From Bacillota bacterium (GTDB lineage: Bacteria > Bacillota > Bacilli > Paenibacillales > Paenibacillaceae), in NCBI GenBank assembly GCA_023460795.1, contig JAEWPC010000018.1, forward strand, positions 62,001 to 126,000: a stretch of DNA of 64,000 nt, given 5' to 3'. Position numbers and translations under genes: made by a program. This document shows positions 1-7,858 of the stretch, one piece after another. Position 1 is the stretch's first letter, and the number at the start of each line of letters is the position of its first letter. The notes under the pieces were generated by a model that was not told where the DNA came from, did no database searches, and saw only the letters and a program-made list of their open reading frames with translations.

Positions 1-342
1 GACGCGAGCGACGATCAGCATATCCGCGGATTGCGCGAAGCCGCACCAAGCAGAGGCCGCGACGAACCCCGCCATTCCGATCAAGAACATCCGCTTGCGG
101 CCGAACAAGTCCCCGAGCCTGCCTCCCGTAATGAGCAGCACGGCATACCCCAGCACGTACGCGGCCACGATCAATTGCAGCTTCGCGAAGCTGGCGCCAA
201 GGTCCTGTTGGATCGACGGAATAGCGACGTTCACGATGAAAGTATCCAACACGACCATGAACGCGGCCATAACAATGATGAATAACGACAGCCACCTTCT
301 AGGATCGGCTGCTTGCGCATCTGGCTGACTTGCGTTTGACAT
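1..342 (-). CDS. MFS drug-efflux transporter, DHA2/EmrB-QacA type (partial, N-terminal 114 residues)
   Basis: Translating the minus strand from ATG 342 gives a cytoplasmic stretch, then a membrane helix with VVLDTFIVNVAIPSIQQDL (the TM1 motif D..I.N.A.P.I...L of the 14-helix drug:proton antiporters) and a loop with GGRLGDLFGRKRMF, which is MFS motif A. The rest of the gene lies beyond the left edge. GAGGTG sits upstream of the ATG as ribosome binding site. The gene is divergent from the TetR gene at 525 and shares with it a promoter region holding two palindromic operators, so it is very probably the efflux target of that repressor. The substrate cannot be read from the sequence. Confidence 0.88.
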   Translation of the reverse strand, partial: MSNASQPDAQAADPRRWLSLFIIVMAAFMVVLDTFIVNVAIPSIQQDLGASFAKLQLIVAAYVLGYAVLLITGGRLGDLFGRKRMFLIGMAGFVAASAWCGFAQSADMLIVARV

Positions 343-377
343 TGGGGGCACCTCTTCCCGGGGATAGGCGAATACGG

Positions 378-471
378 TTGACAACGCCCGCTAGCCTTCC
401 CTACAATATGAGTGAGACAGATCTGTCTCTTTTCATGATCTGATGATACAGACAGATCTGTCTCATGTCAA
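378..471. promoter_or_regulatory. Divergent tetR/MFS promoters with two palindromic operators
   Basis: Rightward promoter for tetR: TTGACA (378-383), 18 bp, TACAAT (402-407). Leftward promoter for the MFS gene: TTGACA (471-466 on the minus strand), 17 bp, TATCAT (448-443). A perfect 16-bp palindrome GAGACAGATCTGTCTC at 414-429 covers the expected tetR transcription start. A second copy with the same core, AGACAGATCTGTCT at 450-463, fills the spacer of the MFS promoter. The centres are 35 bp apart. One repressor could therefore close both promoters. Confidence 0.88.
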
Positions 472-524
472 TTCATTTCCAATCGTTTGTTGGTAAAATA
501 TTTTTCTTCGGGCGGGTGGCTGTA

Positions 525-1106
525 TTGGATAATAAGAAGGAGACGGCGAAAGAGAGGATTCTAAAGGTCGCGGACGAGTTGTTCTACCGCGAGGGGATTC
601 GGGCGGTCGGGATCGATCGGATCATCGCGGAGTCGGGGGTGGCCAAAGCCAGCTTCTATCGAAGCTTCGCGACCAAGGACGACCTGATCGTCGAATATCT
701 GGAGCATCGGCTGGAGAGAATTCTCCGGTTCTTCGCCAAGCTGCATAGCGAGCCTTACGGTTCCGGGTTAGAACGTCTGCGCGCGCTAGTCGACGCGCTC
801 GCCCAGAACATGAGCCAGTACGCCTACCGGGGATGCCCGTTCATGAATACGACGGTGGAGTTTCCGGAGACGGGGCATCCGGGCCACGTCAAAGCCGTCG
901 CATGCCGGAAAGCCGCTTGGGACGGGCTCGTGCCGTTCGTTACGGCCGCCGGCATTGCCGAACCCGAGCAGTTGGTCGGCCAGATCCGCATGCTGTGGAG
1001 CGGCGCGGTCATGGTGGCTTACATCCACAAAGAAGAGTTCAAGCCCGAATTGTTCTCCGGTGCCGTCCATACGCTCATCGACAACGAATTGCAAAAGGCC
1101 GGATAG
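525..1106 (+). CDS. TetR/AcrR family transcriptional repressor
   Basis: The N-terminal 60 residues form a TetR DNA-binding domain: ERILKVADELFYREGIRAVGIDRI is followed by the helix-turn-helix ESGVAKASFYRSFATKDDL and the typical YLEHR. The C-terminal ligand domain contains GCPFMNTTVEF, a pattern of the LmrA/YxaF-like branch. The length is normal at about 193 residues. The frame is open from ATG 465, but that codon lies in the right-hand operator and has no ribosome binding site. TTG 525, after GGCGGGTGG, gives the usual N-terminus; GTG 516 is the other option. Two operators in the divergent promoter region suggest it represses itself and the MFS gene. Confidence 0.85.
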   Translation: MDNKKETAKERILKVADELFYREGIRAVGIDRIIAESGVAKASFYRSFATKDDLIVEYLEHRLERILRFFAKLHSEPYGSGLERLRALVDALAQNMSQYAYRGCPFMNTTVEFPETGHPGHVKAVACRKAAWDGLVPFVTAAGIAEPEQLVGQIRMLWSGAVMVAYIHKEEFKPELFSGAVHTLIDNELQKAG

Positions 1107-1429
1107 CCACAGGGACTTCCAACGTAAATGGTGAACAACTCGTGAACGTATGCCGAGACTATAGGGTAAACCATTTTCTCGAATACCGACGATTTGCAGT
1201 TATTTTGACTGCAATAGCGCCACTAGGCGCATTTATTTCACTCCTGGATCAATATAACCCCGGTTTGACGTTTAAATAACAGTCTATTTATTGTTATTTT
1301 CTTTAAACACCCGTTTTTCAGAATAATAACTATCGAATTGCTGTTATTCGTTCGTTTCCGCGCAACAAAAAAGGCCGGGAACGCGACCGCCCGCGGCGAT
1401 CTTCCCAACCTCTTCATCTACTGATTCAT
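1107..1429. other. Gene-free AT-rich interval with inverted repeats
   Basis: About 320 bases without a supportable gene. An 8-bp inverted repeat, AAATAACA at 1274-1281 and TGTTATTT at 1292-1299 with a 10-base loop, may end the tetR transcript. A weaker GAATAA/TTATTC pair lies at 1321-1349. The right end holds the terminator of the leftward hydrolase gene. Confidence 0.5.
1367..1410 (-). terminator. Intrinsic terminator of the cell wall hydrolase gene
   Basis: On the minus strand GGTTGGGAA (1410-1402) pairs with TTCCCGGCC (1381-1373) using G-T wobbles, followed by six T. It lies about 20 bases after the stop codon of the hydrolase. Confidence 0.75.
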
Positions 1430-2440
1430 TTACTTCGCGTAACGATGAGAACCAACCGTATCTACGACCGTAAGGCTGGACCAGAACTCGCCCTTGGTGA
1501 CCTTCGGGTTATAGAAATAAACGGCGTCCTCGATATTGTTCTTGCCGTTCAGGGCGTCCTTCGCGGCGCGGAGAGCCTTCGCCTTCGGAACGCTCTTGTC
1601 GAGCAGCCCGTTGTGCGCCGGCGGGAACTGCTTGCCGGAATAGATGACGTCCTTGATCGTGCTCGGGAACCGGGAATCCTTCACCCGATTCAGAATGACG
1701 TTCGCGACGGCCAATTGGCTTTCGTAAGACTCGTCGCCGGCCTCGACTTGCGTAATCTTGGCGAGCAGCTGCAGATCCTTCTCCGTGAACGGCGCCGCTT
1801 CGTGCTCGAAGATCGACGGAATGACGACGCGAAGCTTCGCGTCGGCCTTGACGTCGTCTTCGGATTTCAGACCGTTGCGCTTCAGAAGCTCTCCGGCGCT
1901 GACGTCGGCTATCTTGGCGATCTCCGCCAAGCCTTGCTCCTCCGTCACGACGGCCGGCGGAACCGACTCCAGCATCGCGATCCGCTCTTCCTCGTTCCAG
2001 CCTACCTTCGCATGCAACAGCTCAGCGGTATCGCGCAGCGGTACATACATTCTTCCGTTCATCTCGAACGGGAACGATGCCATCACGTAACGCTTGTCGT
2101 TGAAGTAGACGACCGGAACGCCGTTGCCGAGAACGATGCGATCCCCGAACGCCGTGTCGATCGTCGCCTCCTCGTTGTCCGGGTCCCAAGCCACTTGGGC
2201 TCCGAACATCTTCGCTACTTGCGCGACCGGCAAATACAGCTTATTTCCTTTCTCTCTTGCGGGGTCGGCCAGCTTGAGCTCTTGCCCGTCCAATTGGATC
2301 TTAATGTCGATAGCCACATCGACTTTATCTTTGGCGGCGGCAACCGTTGAAAGCGGTATCATTAATGTAAGTATTAGCGCCCAAACGGCGATGTACATCG
2401 GCTTGCGGACCCGCTTCTTCATCTGCGTATCTAGACTCAT
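1430..2440 (-). CDS. Secreted cell wall hydrolase, SleB/CwlJ type, with copper-amine-oxidase-like N-terminal domain
   Basis: A predicted cell wall-degrading enzyme of 336 residues. A signal peptide (residues about 10-35, ending VAAA) is followed by a copper amine oxidase N-terminal-like domain (about 45-150) with the paired LYLPVAQVAKMFGA and MYVPLRDTAELLHA motifs. A LysM-like stretch comes next (about 165-210). The C-terminal Hydrolase_2 domain of the SleB family (about 220-336) contains LAKITQVEAGDESYESQLAVAN..NRV, where the Glu is the likely catalytic residue. The start is ATG 2440, with GAAGGAG upstream. Such hydrolases act on spore cortex or vegetative peptidoglycan; the substrate is not decided here. 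It is transcribed alone from the promoter at 2474-2502. Confidence 0.9.
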   Translation of the reverse strand: MSLDTQMKKRVRKPMYIAVWALILTLMIPLSTVAAAKDKVDVAIDIKIQLDGQELKLADPAREKGNKLYLPVAQVAKMFGAQVAWDPDNEEATIDTAFGDRIVLGNGVPVVYFNDKRYVMASFPFEMNGRMYVPLRDTAELLHAKVGWNEEERIAMLESVPPAVVTEEQGLAEIAKIADVSAGELLKRNGLKSEDDVKADAKLRVVIPSIFEHEAAPFTEKDLQLLAKITQVEAGDESYESQLAVANVILNRVKDSRFPSTIKDVIYSGKQFPPAHNGLLDKSVPKAKALRAAKDALNGKNNIEDAVYFYNPKVTKGEFWSSLTVVDTVGSHRYAK

Positions 2441-2473
2441 GTCGGCTCCTTCGGCAATCTCTGTTTTTTTACA

Positions 2474-2502
2474 AGATTAATGGATACCGCAGAGTCTGTA
2501 AA
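2474..2502 (-). promoter_or_regulatory. Sigma-A-like promoter of the cell wall hydrolase gene
   Basis: On the minus strand TTTACA (2502-2497), a 17-bp spacer and TAATCT (2479-2474), about 35 bases before the start codon. Confidence 0.6.
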
Positions 2503-2614
2503 CGATTATGAGAGTACTTTCATTTAGCCATCCGACTTTTCCCGACCTTAAGTCCTACTCTATGGGTATATCGAGACAGGGAAAACGCGTTCGAAGAATG
2601 TTACTTTATTCACC

Positions 2615-2642
2615 TTTCCATGTTGCCACACTTTGCTATAAT
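2615..2642 (+). promoter_or_regulatory. Possible promoter of the beta-helix protein gene
   Basis: TGCTATAAT ending at 2642 is an extended -10 box. The -35 match (TTTCCA at 2615) is weak, so the extended -10 carries the call. Confidence 0.5.
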
Positions 2643-2704
2643 CCATAGTAAAACGACCAAAAACATCCATTTTTTTCGACAAGCGGTCGATAAGGAGAGA
2701 GATC

Positions 2705-5401
2705 ATGGCACAGCTTTTCGGAATGAATAACATCCGTTCGCGGCTGACGGCGGCATTCCTCGCGCTCGTATTAGCCGGCTCGACGCTTCTACTCCCGGGT
2801 ACGGCGAATACGGCGCATGCCGCCGGGAAAATGTACGAGGTTGGCCCAGGCCGAGCCTATGCGCAAATCAGCGACGTACCGATCGAGAAGCTAGGACCCG
2901 GGGACACGGTGCGTATCCACTGGCGCCAGCAGCCTTACAAAGAAATCATCGCGATCACTTCCAGCGGTACGGCGGAGGCGCCGATCACGATTCAAGGCGT
3001 GCCCGGACCGCAAGGGCAGCTTCCCGTGCTGGACGCTAACGGAGCAACTTTGGATTCGAGCATCAGAACGGCGTATTACGGCACGCCTACTCGCGGGTTG
3101 ATCATCATTGCGAACCGGCCGGAGAAGCCGGGCGAAAATTTGTGGGGATACAAACCTAGCCACATCGTCATCGAAGGCCTCGATCTAAGAGGCGCCCACC
3201 GCGACCATACGTTCTATACCGAATCGACCGGCGAAACTAGACGCTTCGCCAACGCTGCCGCAGCCGTATTCGTCGAGCGCGGCGAATACATCACCATTCG
3301 CGGCAACGTCGTGCATGACAACGGCAACGGCTTGTTCGTCGCCTCGGGCGGCAGCGAAGAGATGATCTCCCGCAACATCCTGATCGAGAACAATTATCTT
3401 TACGACAACGGCAACGTTGGCTCCGACCAGCAACATCAGACGTACACCGAAGCGGGATCGCGTATCATCTACCAATATAATGTTTTCGGCAGCGTCAAAG
3501 CCGGCTCGGGAGGCAATCAACTGAAGGACCGCTCGTCCGGAACGATCATTCGCTACAATACGTTCAGGAACGGCGCGCATGCCATGGATTTGGTTGAAGC
3601 GGAAGACGGCCTGCCCGTATTGGGCCGGGAGCCTTCTTATCTCGAAACTTTCGTCTACGGCAACACGATTCTGAACGACGGCCTGACCGGTTCGATTGTC
3701 CATTACGGCGGCGATCTAGGGGATTATCGTAAAGGGACGTTGTATTTCTACAATAATACGGTCGTGGCGATTAACGACCAAGCTCGCAAATGGCGCCACG
3801 TTCTATTCCAGATCGAGCCGGGCAGCAAAGTCGATTTCCGCAATAATATCGTCTATAGCAAATCGGCCACCGCAGGCGCTGCGCCTTCCGCCATGGTGTT
3901 ATCCGGTTCGAGCGGCATGTTCAATATCGGCAAAAACTGGGTAAGCCCCGGTACGATGACGACTCGCGGCGACGAGTATTATACGGGGACTTATGCAGGC
4001 GCCGGCAACCTCATCGCCATTCCGAACAACGATCCCGGGTTCGTCGATCTACCGGGCGGCGATTACCGTCTGAGAAGCGACTCCGGCGCAGTCGATCTTG
4101 GCGAAAGCTTGGATTTCATCCCTGAATCTATGCGGGTTCATAACCAGCACATCTTCAACATCGACGCCAAGCCGGGCGTCGGCTTGAACCAGAAGCTCGG
4201 GCGGGTTCGCCCGCAAGGCGATACGGCTCTGGATTTCGGCGCATTCGAGATCGGCGTCGCCGACCAGGAGAATACGGCGGAACCTAACGGCTTTGCTTCC
4301 GGGCGGGAAGCGCTCCGCAGGGCGGTCTTGGTCAATGATCCGCCTCCCTACCATCCGGAGGAAGAACAACCGGCACAAGAACAACCGCAAGAGGAACAAC
4401 CTTCGCAGGGACAACCGAACGATAACGGCGGAACGGTTCCTTCCGACCCCGCGCCCGTATATACGGTCGATTCATTTTTCGGCGCGGCCCGGGAATTGTC
4501 TTTCACAAGCGGCAACGGCAAAGCCGAAGTCGTCGGCTCGGATACGATCAAATTCTCGCAATTCTCGAATGCTTGGTCAACGCCGCGGCAGATCGCGTTC
4601 CAATCTCCGATTCCGATTACCGGCAATCGTCTGGAGCTAGACGTGTTCATCGACGGGACGAGCTCCGCGTCGGTTCCAACGACGTTGTTGTTCTACTTCA
4701 ACGGCAGCAAGGACGCTCAGCATTGGGTAGGTACCGGCTCGTTGAAGCTCGGCGACAAGACGCGCATTACGCTCGATCTGAGCGCTATTGCAAGTCATCT
4801 CGGCGGCAGCATCTCGCAGATCGGCGTTTATTCCGGATACGGCTGGCCGACGGATAGCAGCGTTCAATTAAGCCATGCGAGCTTCGCAAGCGCCGGCGGA
4901 CAAGCGACCGCCACGAATCCGGCTCCAACGGCACCGAGCGCGAATCCGACGCCAGCACCGGCGAGCGGCGCGGGCAGCTTTACCGACGGCGGCGCAGGAA
5001 CGGCTGAAATCGTGCAAGCCGGCGGCTCAACGGGATACAAGTTCTCGCAATTCCCGAACGCTTGGGCGGTTCCGAAGCAGCTGAAGCTCTCTTCCGGGAT
5101 CTCGCTGGACAACTGGAAAGCCGGTGATCGACTCGTGTTGGACATGCGCGTCGAAGGTACAGCCGCGAATACGAATCCGACGACGCTGCTGTTCTACTTC
5201 AACGGCGGCAAAGACGATAAACACTGGGTAGGCACGGACAAGCTTCAGCTCGGCCAGACGCAGACGATCTCGCTAGATCTCTCGCGAATCGTCGGTAACC
5301 TGAGCGGTCAGATTAGCCAGATCGGCATTCTTACCGGTTACGGATGGCCGGCAGGCGCATCGGTCACGATCAGCAACATCAAGCGTGTAACCGGACAATA
5401 A
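2705..5401 (+). CDS. Secreted right-handed parallel beta-helix protein with two C-terminal repeat modules
   Basis: 898 residues. A signal peptide (about 1-40, ending AHAA) leads to a right-handed parallel beta-helix region (about 45-520) with recurring N-rich rungs such as IRGNVVHDNGNGLFV and ILIENNYLYDNGN. This is the fold of polysaccharide lyases and pectinase-like enzymes. A Glu/Gln/Pro linker (about 550-580) precedes two homologous modules (about 590-725 and 755-898). Each contains a FSQF.NAW motif, TTLLFYFNG, HWVGT and SQIG...GYGWP, so they arose by duplication and resemble carbohydrate-binding domains. AAGGAGAG precedes the ATG. It is monocistronic, with a terminator at 5415. A lyase role is plausible, but I see no catalytic signature that settles it. 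Confidence 0.85.
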   Translation: MAQLFGMNNIRSRLTAAFLALVLAGSTLLLPGTANTAHAAGKMYEVGPGRAYAQISDVPIEKLGPGDTVRIHWRQQPYKEIIAITSSGTAEAPITIQGVPGPQGQLPVLDANGATLDSSIRTAYYGTPTRGLIIIANRPEKPGENLWGYKPSHIVIEGLDLRGAHRDHTFYTESTGETRRFANAAAAVFVERGEYITIRGNVVHDNGNGLFVASGGSEEMISRNILIENNYLYDNGNVGSDQQHQTYTEAGSRIIYQYNVFGSVKAGSGGNQLKDRSSGTIIRYNTFRNGAHAMDLVEAEDGLPVLGREPSYLETFVYGNTILNDGLTGSIVHYGGDLGDYRKGTLYFYNNTVVAINDQARKWRHVLFQIEPGSKVDFRNNIVYSKSATAGAAPSAMVLSGSSGMFNIGKNWVSPGTMTTRGDEYYTGTYAGAGNLIAIPNNDPGFVDLPGGDYRLRSDSGAVDLGESLDFIPESMRVHNQHIFNIDAKPGVGLNQKLGRVRPQGDTALDFGAFEIGVADQENTAEPNGFASGREALRRAVLVNDPPPYHPEEEQPAQEQPQEEQPSQGQPNDNGGTVPSDPAPVYTVDSFFGAARELSFTSGNGKAEVVGSDTIKFSQFSNAWSTPRQIAFQSPIPITGNRLELDVFIDGTSSASVPTTLLFYFNGSKDAQHWVGTGSLKLGDKTRITLDLSAIASHLGGSISQIGVYSGYGWPTDSSVQLSHASFASAGGQATATNPAPTAPSANPTPAPASGAGSFTDGGAGTAEIVQAGGSTGYKFSQFPNAWAVPKQLKLSSGISLDNWKAGDRLVLDMRVEGTAANTNPTTLLFYFNGGKDDKHWVGTDKLQLGQTQTISLDLSRIVGNLSGQISQIGILTGYGWPAGASVTISNIKRVTGQ

Positions 5402-5414
5402 AGAGTCAACCATC

Positions 5415-5448
5415 GTCGGGATGGAGCCGCTGCTCCATCCCGACTTTA
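5415..5448 (+). terminator. Intrinsic terminator after the beta-helix protein gene
   Basis: Perfect 12-bp stem GTCGGGATGGAG (5415-5426) with CTCCATCCCGAC (5433-5444), loop of six, then TTTAT. Confidence 0.85.
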
Positions 5449-5482
5449 TGTATCTCATGCGTCGCCCAATTTTAATTCATAG

Positions 5483-5511
5483 TTGACTGATAGGAATAAT
5501 GTGTATATACT
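5483..5511 (+). promoter_or_regulatory. Promoter of the ssu operon
   Basis: TTGACT (5483-5488), 17 bp, TATACT (5506-5511). The transcript would start near 5518, leaving a leader of about 120 bases before ssuA. Confidence 0.75.
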
Positions 5512-5527
5512 GGGTTTAGTCAATCGA

Positions 5528-5607
5528 CCTACCGGTCAACCGGAGGTTTCCGACCGATACTTCGCCTATGCGCGCGAGGATTGGATCTGGGAACCTCCTT
5601 TTGTTTT
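5528..5607 (+). ncRNA. Attenuator-like leader of the ssu operon (terminator with competing hairpin)
   Basis: GGAGGTTTCC (5542-5551) pairs with GGGAACCTCC (5589-5598), with one G-U, followed by TTTTGTTTT (5599-5607). This is an intrinsic terminator 30 bases before the ssuA ATG. The loop folds further, for example CCGAT with ATTGG. Just upstream, CCT-A-CCGG (5528-5535) can pair with CCGGAGG (5540-5546) across the tetraloop TCAA, which would take the 5' arm of the terminator. This is the layout of a transcription attenuator. It is too short for an S-box or T-box and matches no riboswitch I know. Confidence 0.6.
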
Positions 5608-5637
5608 GCCTATTTTACGATATGGGGGAATGTACTT

Positions 5638-6669
5638 ATGAACAAATTCAATCGAGGCTCATCCTTAACGCTGTTGCTCGTCCTGATTCTTACCCTCTCG
5701 ATGCTGGCTGCCTGCGGCAACAAAAACAACAATAACGCCGCCGACTCCGCATCGACGACGGCTTCATCCGCCGCCGCTTCTCCGAAGGAATCGAAGGAGT
5801 CCTCCAAAGGGAAAAAAGAACTGCGCATCGGATTCCAGAAGTATGGAACGGTCAACATCCTGAAGGCGAGAGGCACGTTGGAGCCGCGACTCGAAGCCGA
5901 AGGCTACAAGCTTACTTGGATCGAGTTCCCGGGCGGCCCGCAGCTGCTTGAAGCGCTGAACGTTGGATCCATCGACTTCGGACATACGGGTGAAGCTCCA
6001 CCTATCTTCGCGCAAGCGGCCGACGCTCCTCTGGTCTACCTCGCGCACGAACCGGCAAGTCCCGCAAGCGAAGGCATTCTCGTACCCAAGAATTCTCCGA
6101 TCAAGACGGTCGCCGACTTGAAAGGCAAGAAAGTCGCGCTGAACAAAGGCTCGAACGTCCACTATTTGCTCGTTAAGGCGTTGGAGAAAGCCGGGCTGAA
6201 ATACGAAGACATCGAGACCGTATTCCTGAAGCCGGGCGACGCGAGACCCGCCTTCGAGAACGGCAGCGTCGACGCATGGGTGATCTGGGATCCTTTCCTA
6301 GCCGCCGCGCAGATCGCTACGGGCGGGACGATCATCGCCGACGGCACCGATCTTGTCGCCAACCATGAGTTCTACCTCGCTTCCCGCGATTTCGCGGAAG
6401 ACAACAAGGCGGCGATCGACATCATTCTCGACGAACTGAACAACATCGATCTGTGGGCCAAGGACAACATCAAAGACGTAGCGGCAGAGCTCTCGCCGCA
6501 ACTGGGCATCGACGTCGAATCGCTCGAGCTCGCGTCGGGCCGCCGTCCGTACGGACTTATCCTCATCTCCGACGAGATTATCGCCGCGCAGCAGCAAATC
6601 GCGGATACGTTCCACTCGCTGAAGCTGATTCCGAAAGAAATCAAAGTCGCCGACGCGGTCTTGAAGTAA
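5638..6669 (+). CDS. ssuA: Aliphatic sulfonate ABC transporter, substrate-binding lipoprotein SsuA
   Basis: Binds sulfonates outside the membrane and delivers them to SsuBC. The N-terminus has a lipoprotein signal with lipobox LAAC (Cys about residue 24) and then a Ser/Ala/Asn-rich tether. The mature part, from LRIGFQKYGTVNILKARG, through WIEFPGGPQLLEALNVGSIDFGHTGEAPP to VDAWVIWDPF, follows the SsuA/NMT1-like pattern closely. I take ATG 5638 as start because GGGGGAA lies eight bases upstream. The frame is open from 5581, but that would begin inside the leader terminator. First gene of ssuADCB; the leader suggests control by transcription termination, probably in response to sulfur supply. Confidence 0.93.
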   Translation: MNKFNRGSSLTLLLVLILTLSMLAACGNKNNNNAADSASTTASSAAASPKESKESSKGKKELRIGFQKYGTVNILKARGTLEPRLEAEGYKLTWIEFPGGPQLLEALNVGSIDFGHTGEAPPIFAQAADAPLVYLAHEPASPASEGILVPKNSPIKTVADLKGKKVALNKGSNVHYLLVKALEKAGLKYEDIETVFLKPGDARPAFENGSVDAWVIWDPFLAAAQIATGGTIIADGTDLVANHEFYLASRDFAEDNKAAIDIILDELNNIDLWAKDNIKDVAAELSPQLGIDVESLELASGRRPYGLILISDEIIAAQQQIADTFHSLKLIPKEIKVADAVLK

Positions 6670-6698
6670 TTCATCTTGAAGCATAGGAGGCATGCACG

Positions 6699-7844
6699 AT
6701 GGAAATATTCTGGTTCATTCCGACGCATGGAGACGGTAGATATCTCGGTACGGCAACCGGCGCAAGACCGGTCGACCGGGCTTACACGCAGCAGGTGGCA
6801 AGAGCCGCGGACACGCTAGGTTACACGGGAGTGCTGCTCCCCACGGGCAGCTCGTGCGAGGACGCATGGGTCGTCGCCTCCTCCCTCATCCCGGTGACGG
6901 AGAGGCTGAAGTTTCTCGTCGCGGTTCGCCCGGGACTGATGTCCCCTACGCTGGCCGCACGAATGGCCTCTACTTTCGACCGTTTATCCGACGGCAGGTT
7001 GCTCATCAACGTCGTCACGGGCGGCGATCCTGTCGAACAGGCGGGAGACGGTTCGTTCCTGAGCCATAGCGAAAGGTATGAAGTCACCTCGGAGTTTCTC
7101 GATATATGGCGCAAGGAACTGTCCGGCGAGACGGTTGATTATGAAGGGAAGCACCTTCGCGTCGAAGGCGGCAAGGTTCTCTACCCTCCCGTACAGAAGC
7201 CCTACCCGCCGCTTTACTTCGGCGGATCGTCCGTCCCGGCGATCGACGTGGCGGCAGACCATGTCGATGTGTATCTGACTTGGGGGGAGAAGCCCTCCGA
7301 CGTCGCGGAGAAGATCGAGAAGGTGCGCCAAGCGGCAGCGCTTCGCGGCAGGAAGCTGCGGTTCGGTATCCGGCTTCACGTAATCGTAAGGGAGACGGAG
7401 CAAGAGGCTTGGGACGCCGCGGAACAACTGATCAAATACGTCGATCAAGAGACGATCGAAGCCGCCCAGAAGGTGTTCGCCCGGTACGATTCAGAAGGTC
7501 AGCGGAGAATGTCCAACCTGCATGGCGGAAGCCGCGCGGAGCTTGAGATCTCGCCGAATCTATGGGCGGGCGTCGGGCTCGTTCGCGGAGGCGCGGGCAC
7601 CGCGCTCGTCGGAGATCCACAGACGGTCGCGGCCAGAATCCAGGAATACGCGGATCTCGGGATCGAGTCGTTCATCTTGTCCGGCTATCCGCATCTGGAG
7701 GAAGCGTACCGGTTCGCGGAGCTCGTCTTCCCGCTGCTGCCTCTCGATACGTTGAAGAGGCCGGAAGGCCCGACCTCTACGAGTCCGTTCGGCGAACTGA
7801 TCGCCAATGTCATTAAACCTTCTGAGCGGGCGATCGCCCGCTGA
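6699..7844 (+). CDS. ssuD: FMNH2-dependent alkanesulfonate monooxygenase SsuD
   Basis: Cleaves alkanesulfonates to aldehyde and sulfite with FMNH2 and O2, freeing sulfur for assimilation. At 381 residues it has family length. It begins MEIFWFIPTHGDGRYLG, the typical SsuD N-terminus, and shows the bacterial luciferase-like fold with YTGVLLPTGSSCEDAW, SDGRLLINVVTGGDPVE, LYFGGSS and, near the C-terminus, FILSGYPHLEEAYRF. TAGGAGG precedes the ATG. A flavin reductase (SsuE) is not seen nearby, so reduced FMN must come from elsewhere. It lies 29 bases after ssuA in the same operon. Confidence 0.95.
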   Translation: MEIFWFIPTHGDGRYLGTATGARPVDRAYTQQVARAADTLGYTGVLLPTGSSCEDAWVVASSLIPVTERLKFLVAVRPGLMSPTLAARMASTFDRLSDGRLLINVVTGGDPVEQAGDGSFLSHSERYEVTSEFLDIWRKELSGETVDYEGKHLRVEGGKVLYPPVQKPYPPLYFGGSSVPAIDVAADHVDVYLTWGEKPSDVAEKIEKVRQAAALRGRKLRFGIRLHVIVRETEQEAWDAAEQLIKYVDQETIEAAQKVFARYDSEGQRRMSNLHGGSRAELEISPNLWAGVGLVRGGAGTALVGDPQTVAARIQEYADLGIESFILSGYPHLEEAYRFAELVFPLLPLDTLKRPEGPTSTSPFGELIANVIKPSERAIAR

Positions 7845-7858
7845 TCGGAGGAAAGAAC

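Noticed and set aside
833..1279. Open frame overlapping tetR with a 58-residue tail after 1106
   Set aside because: Most of it is a shadow of tetR in another frame. The tail has no start or ribosome binding site of its own and no recognisable family.
1274..1349. Possible attachment site or remnant integrase after tetR
   Set aside because: Inverted repeats are short and AT-rich, and no recombinase motif is visible.
5581..5637. Upstream extension of ssuA to 5581
   Set aside because: The extra codons overlap the 3' arm and U-tract of the leader terminator, and a proper ribosome binding site and lipoprotein signal begin at 5638.
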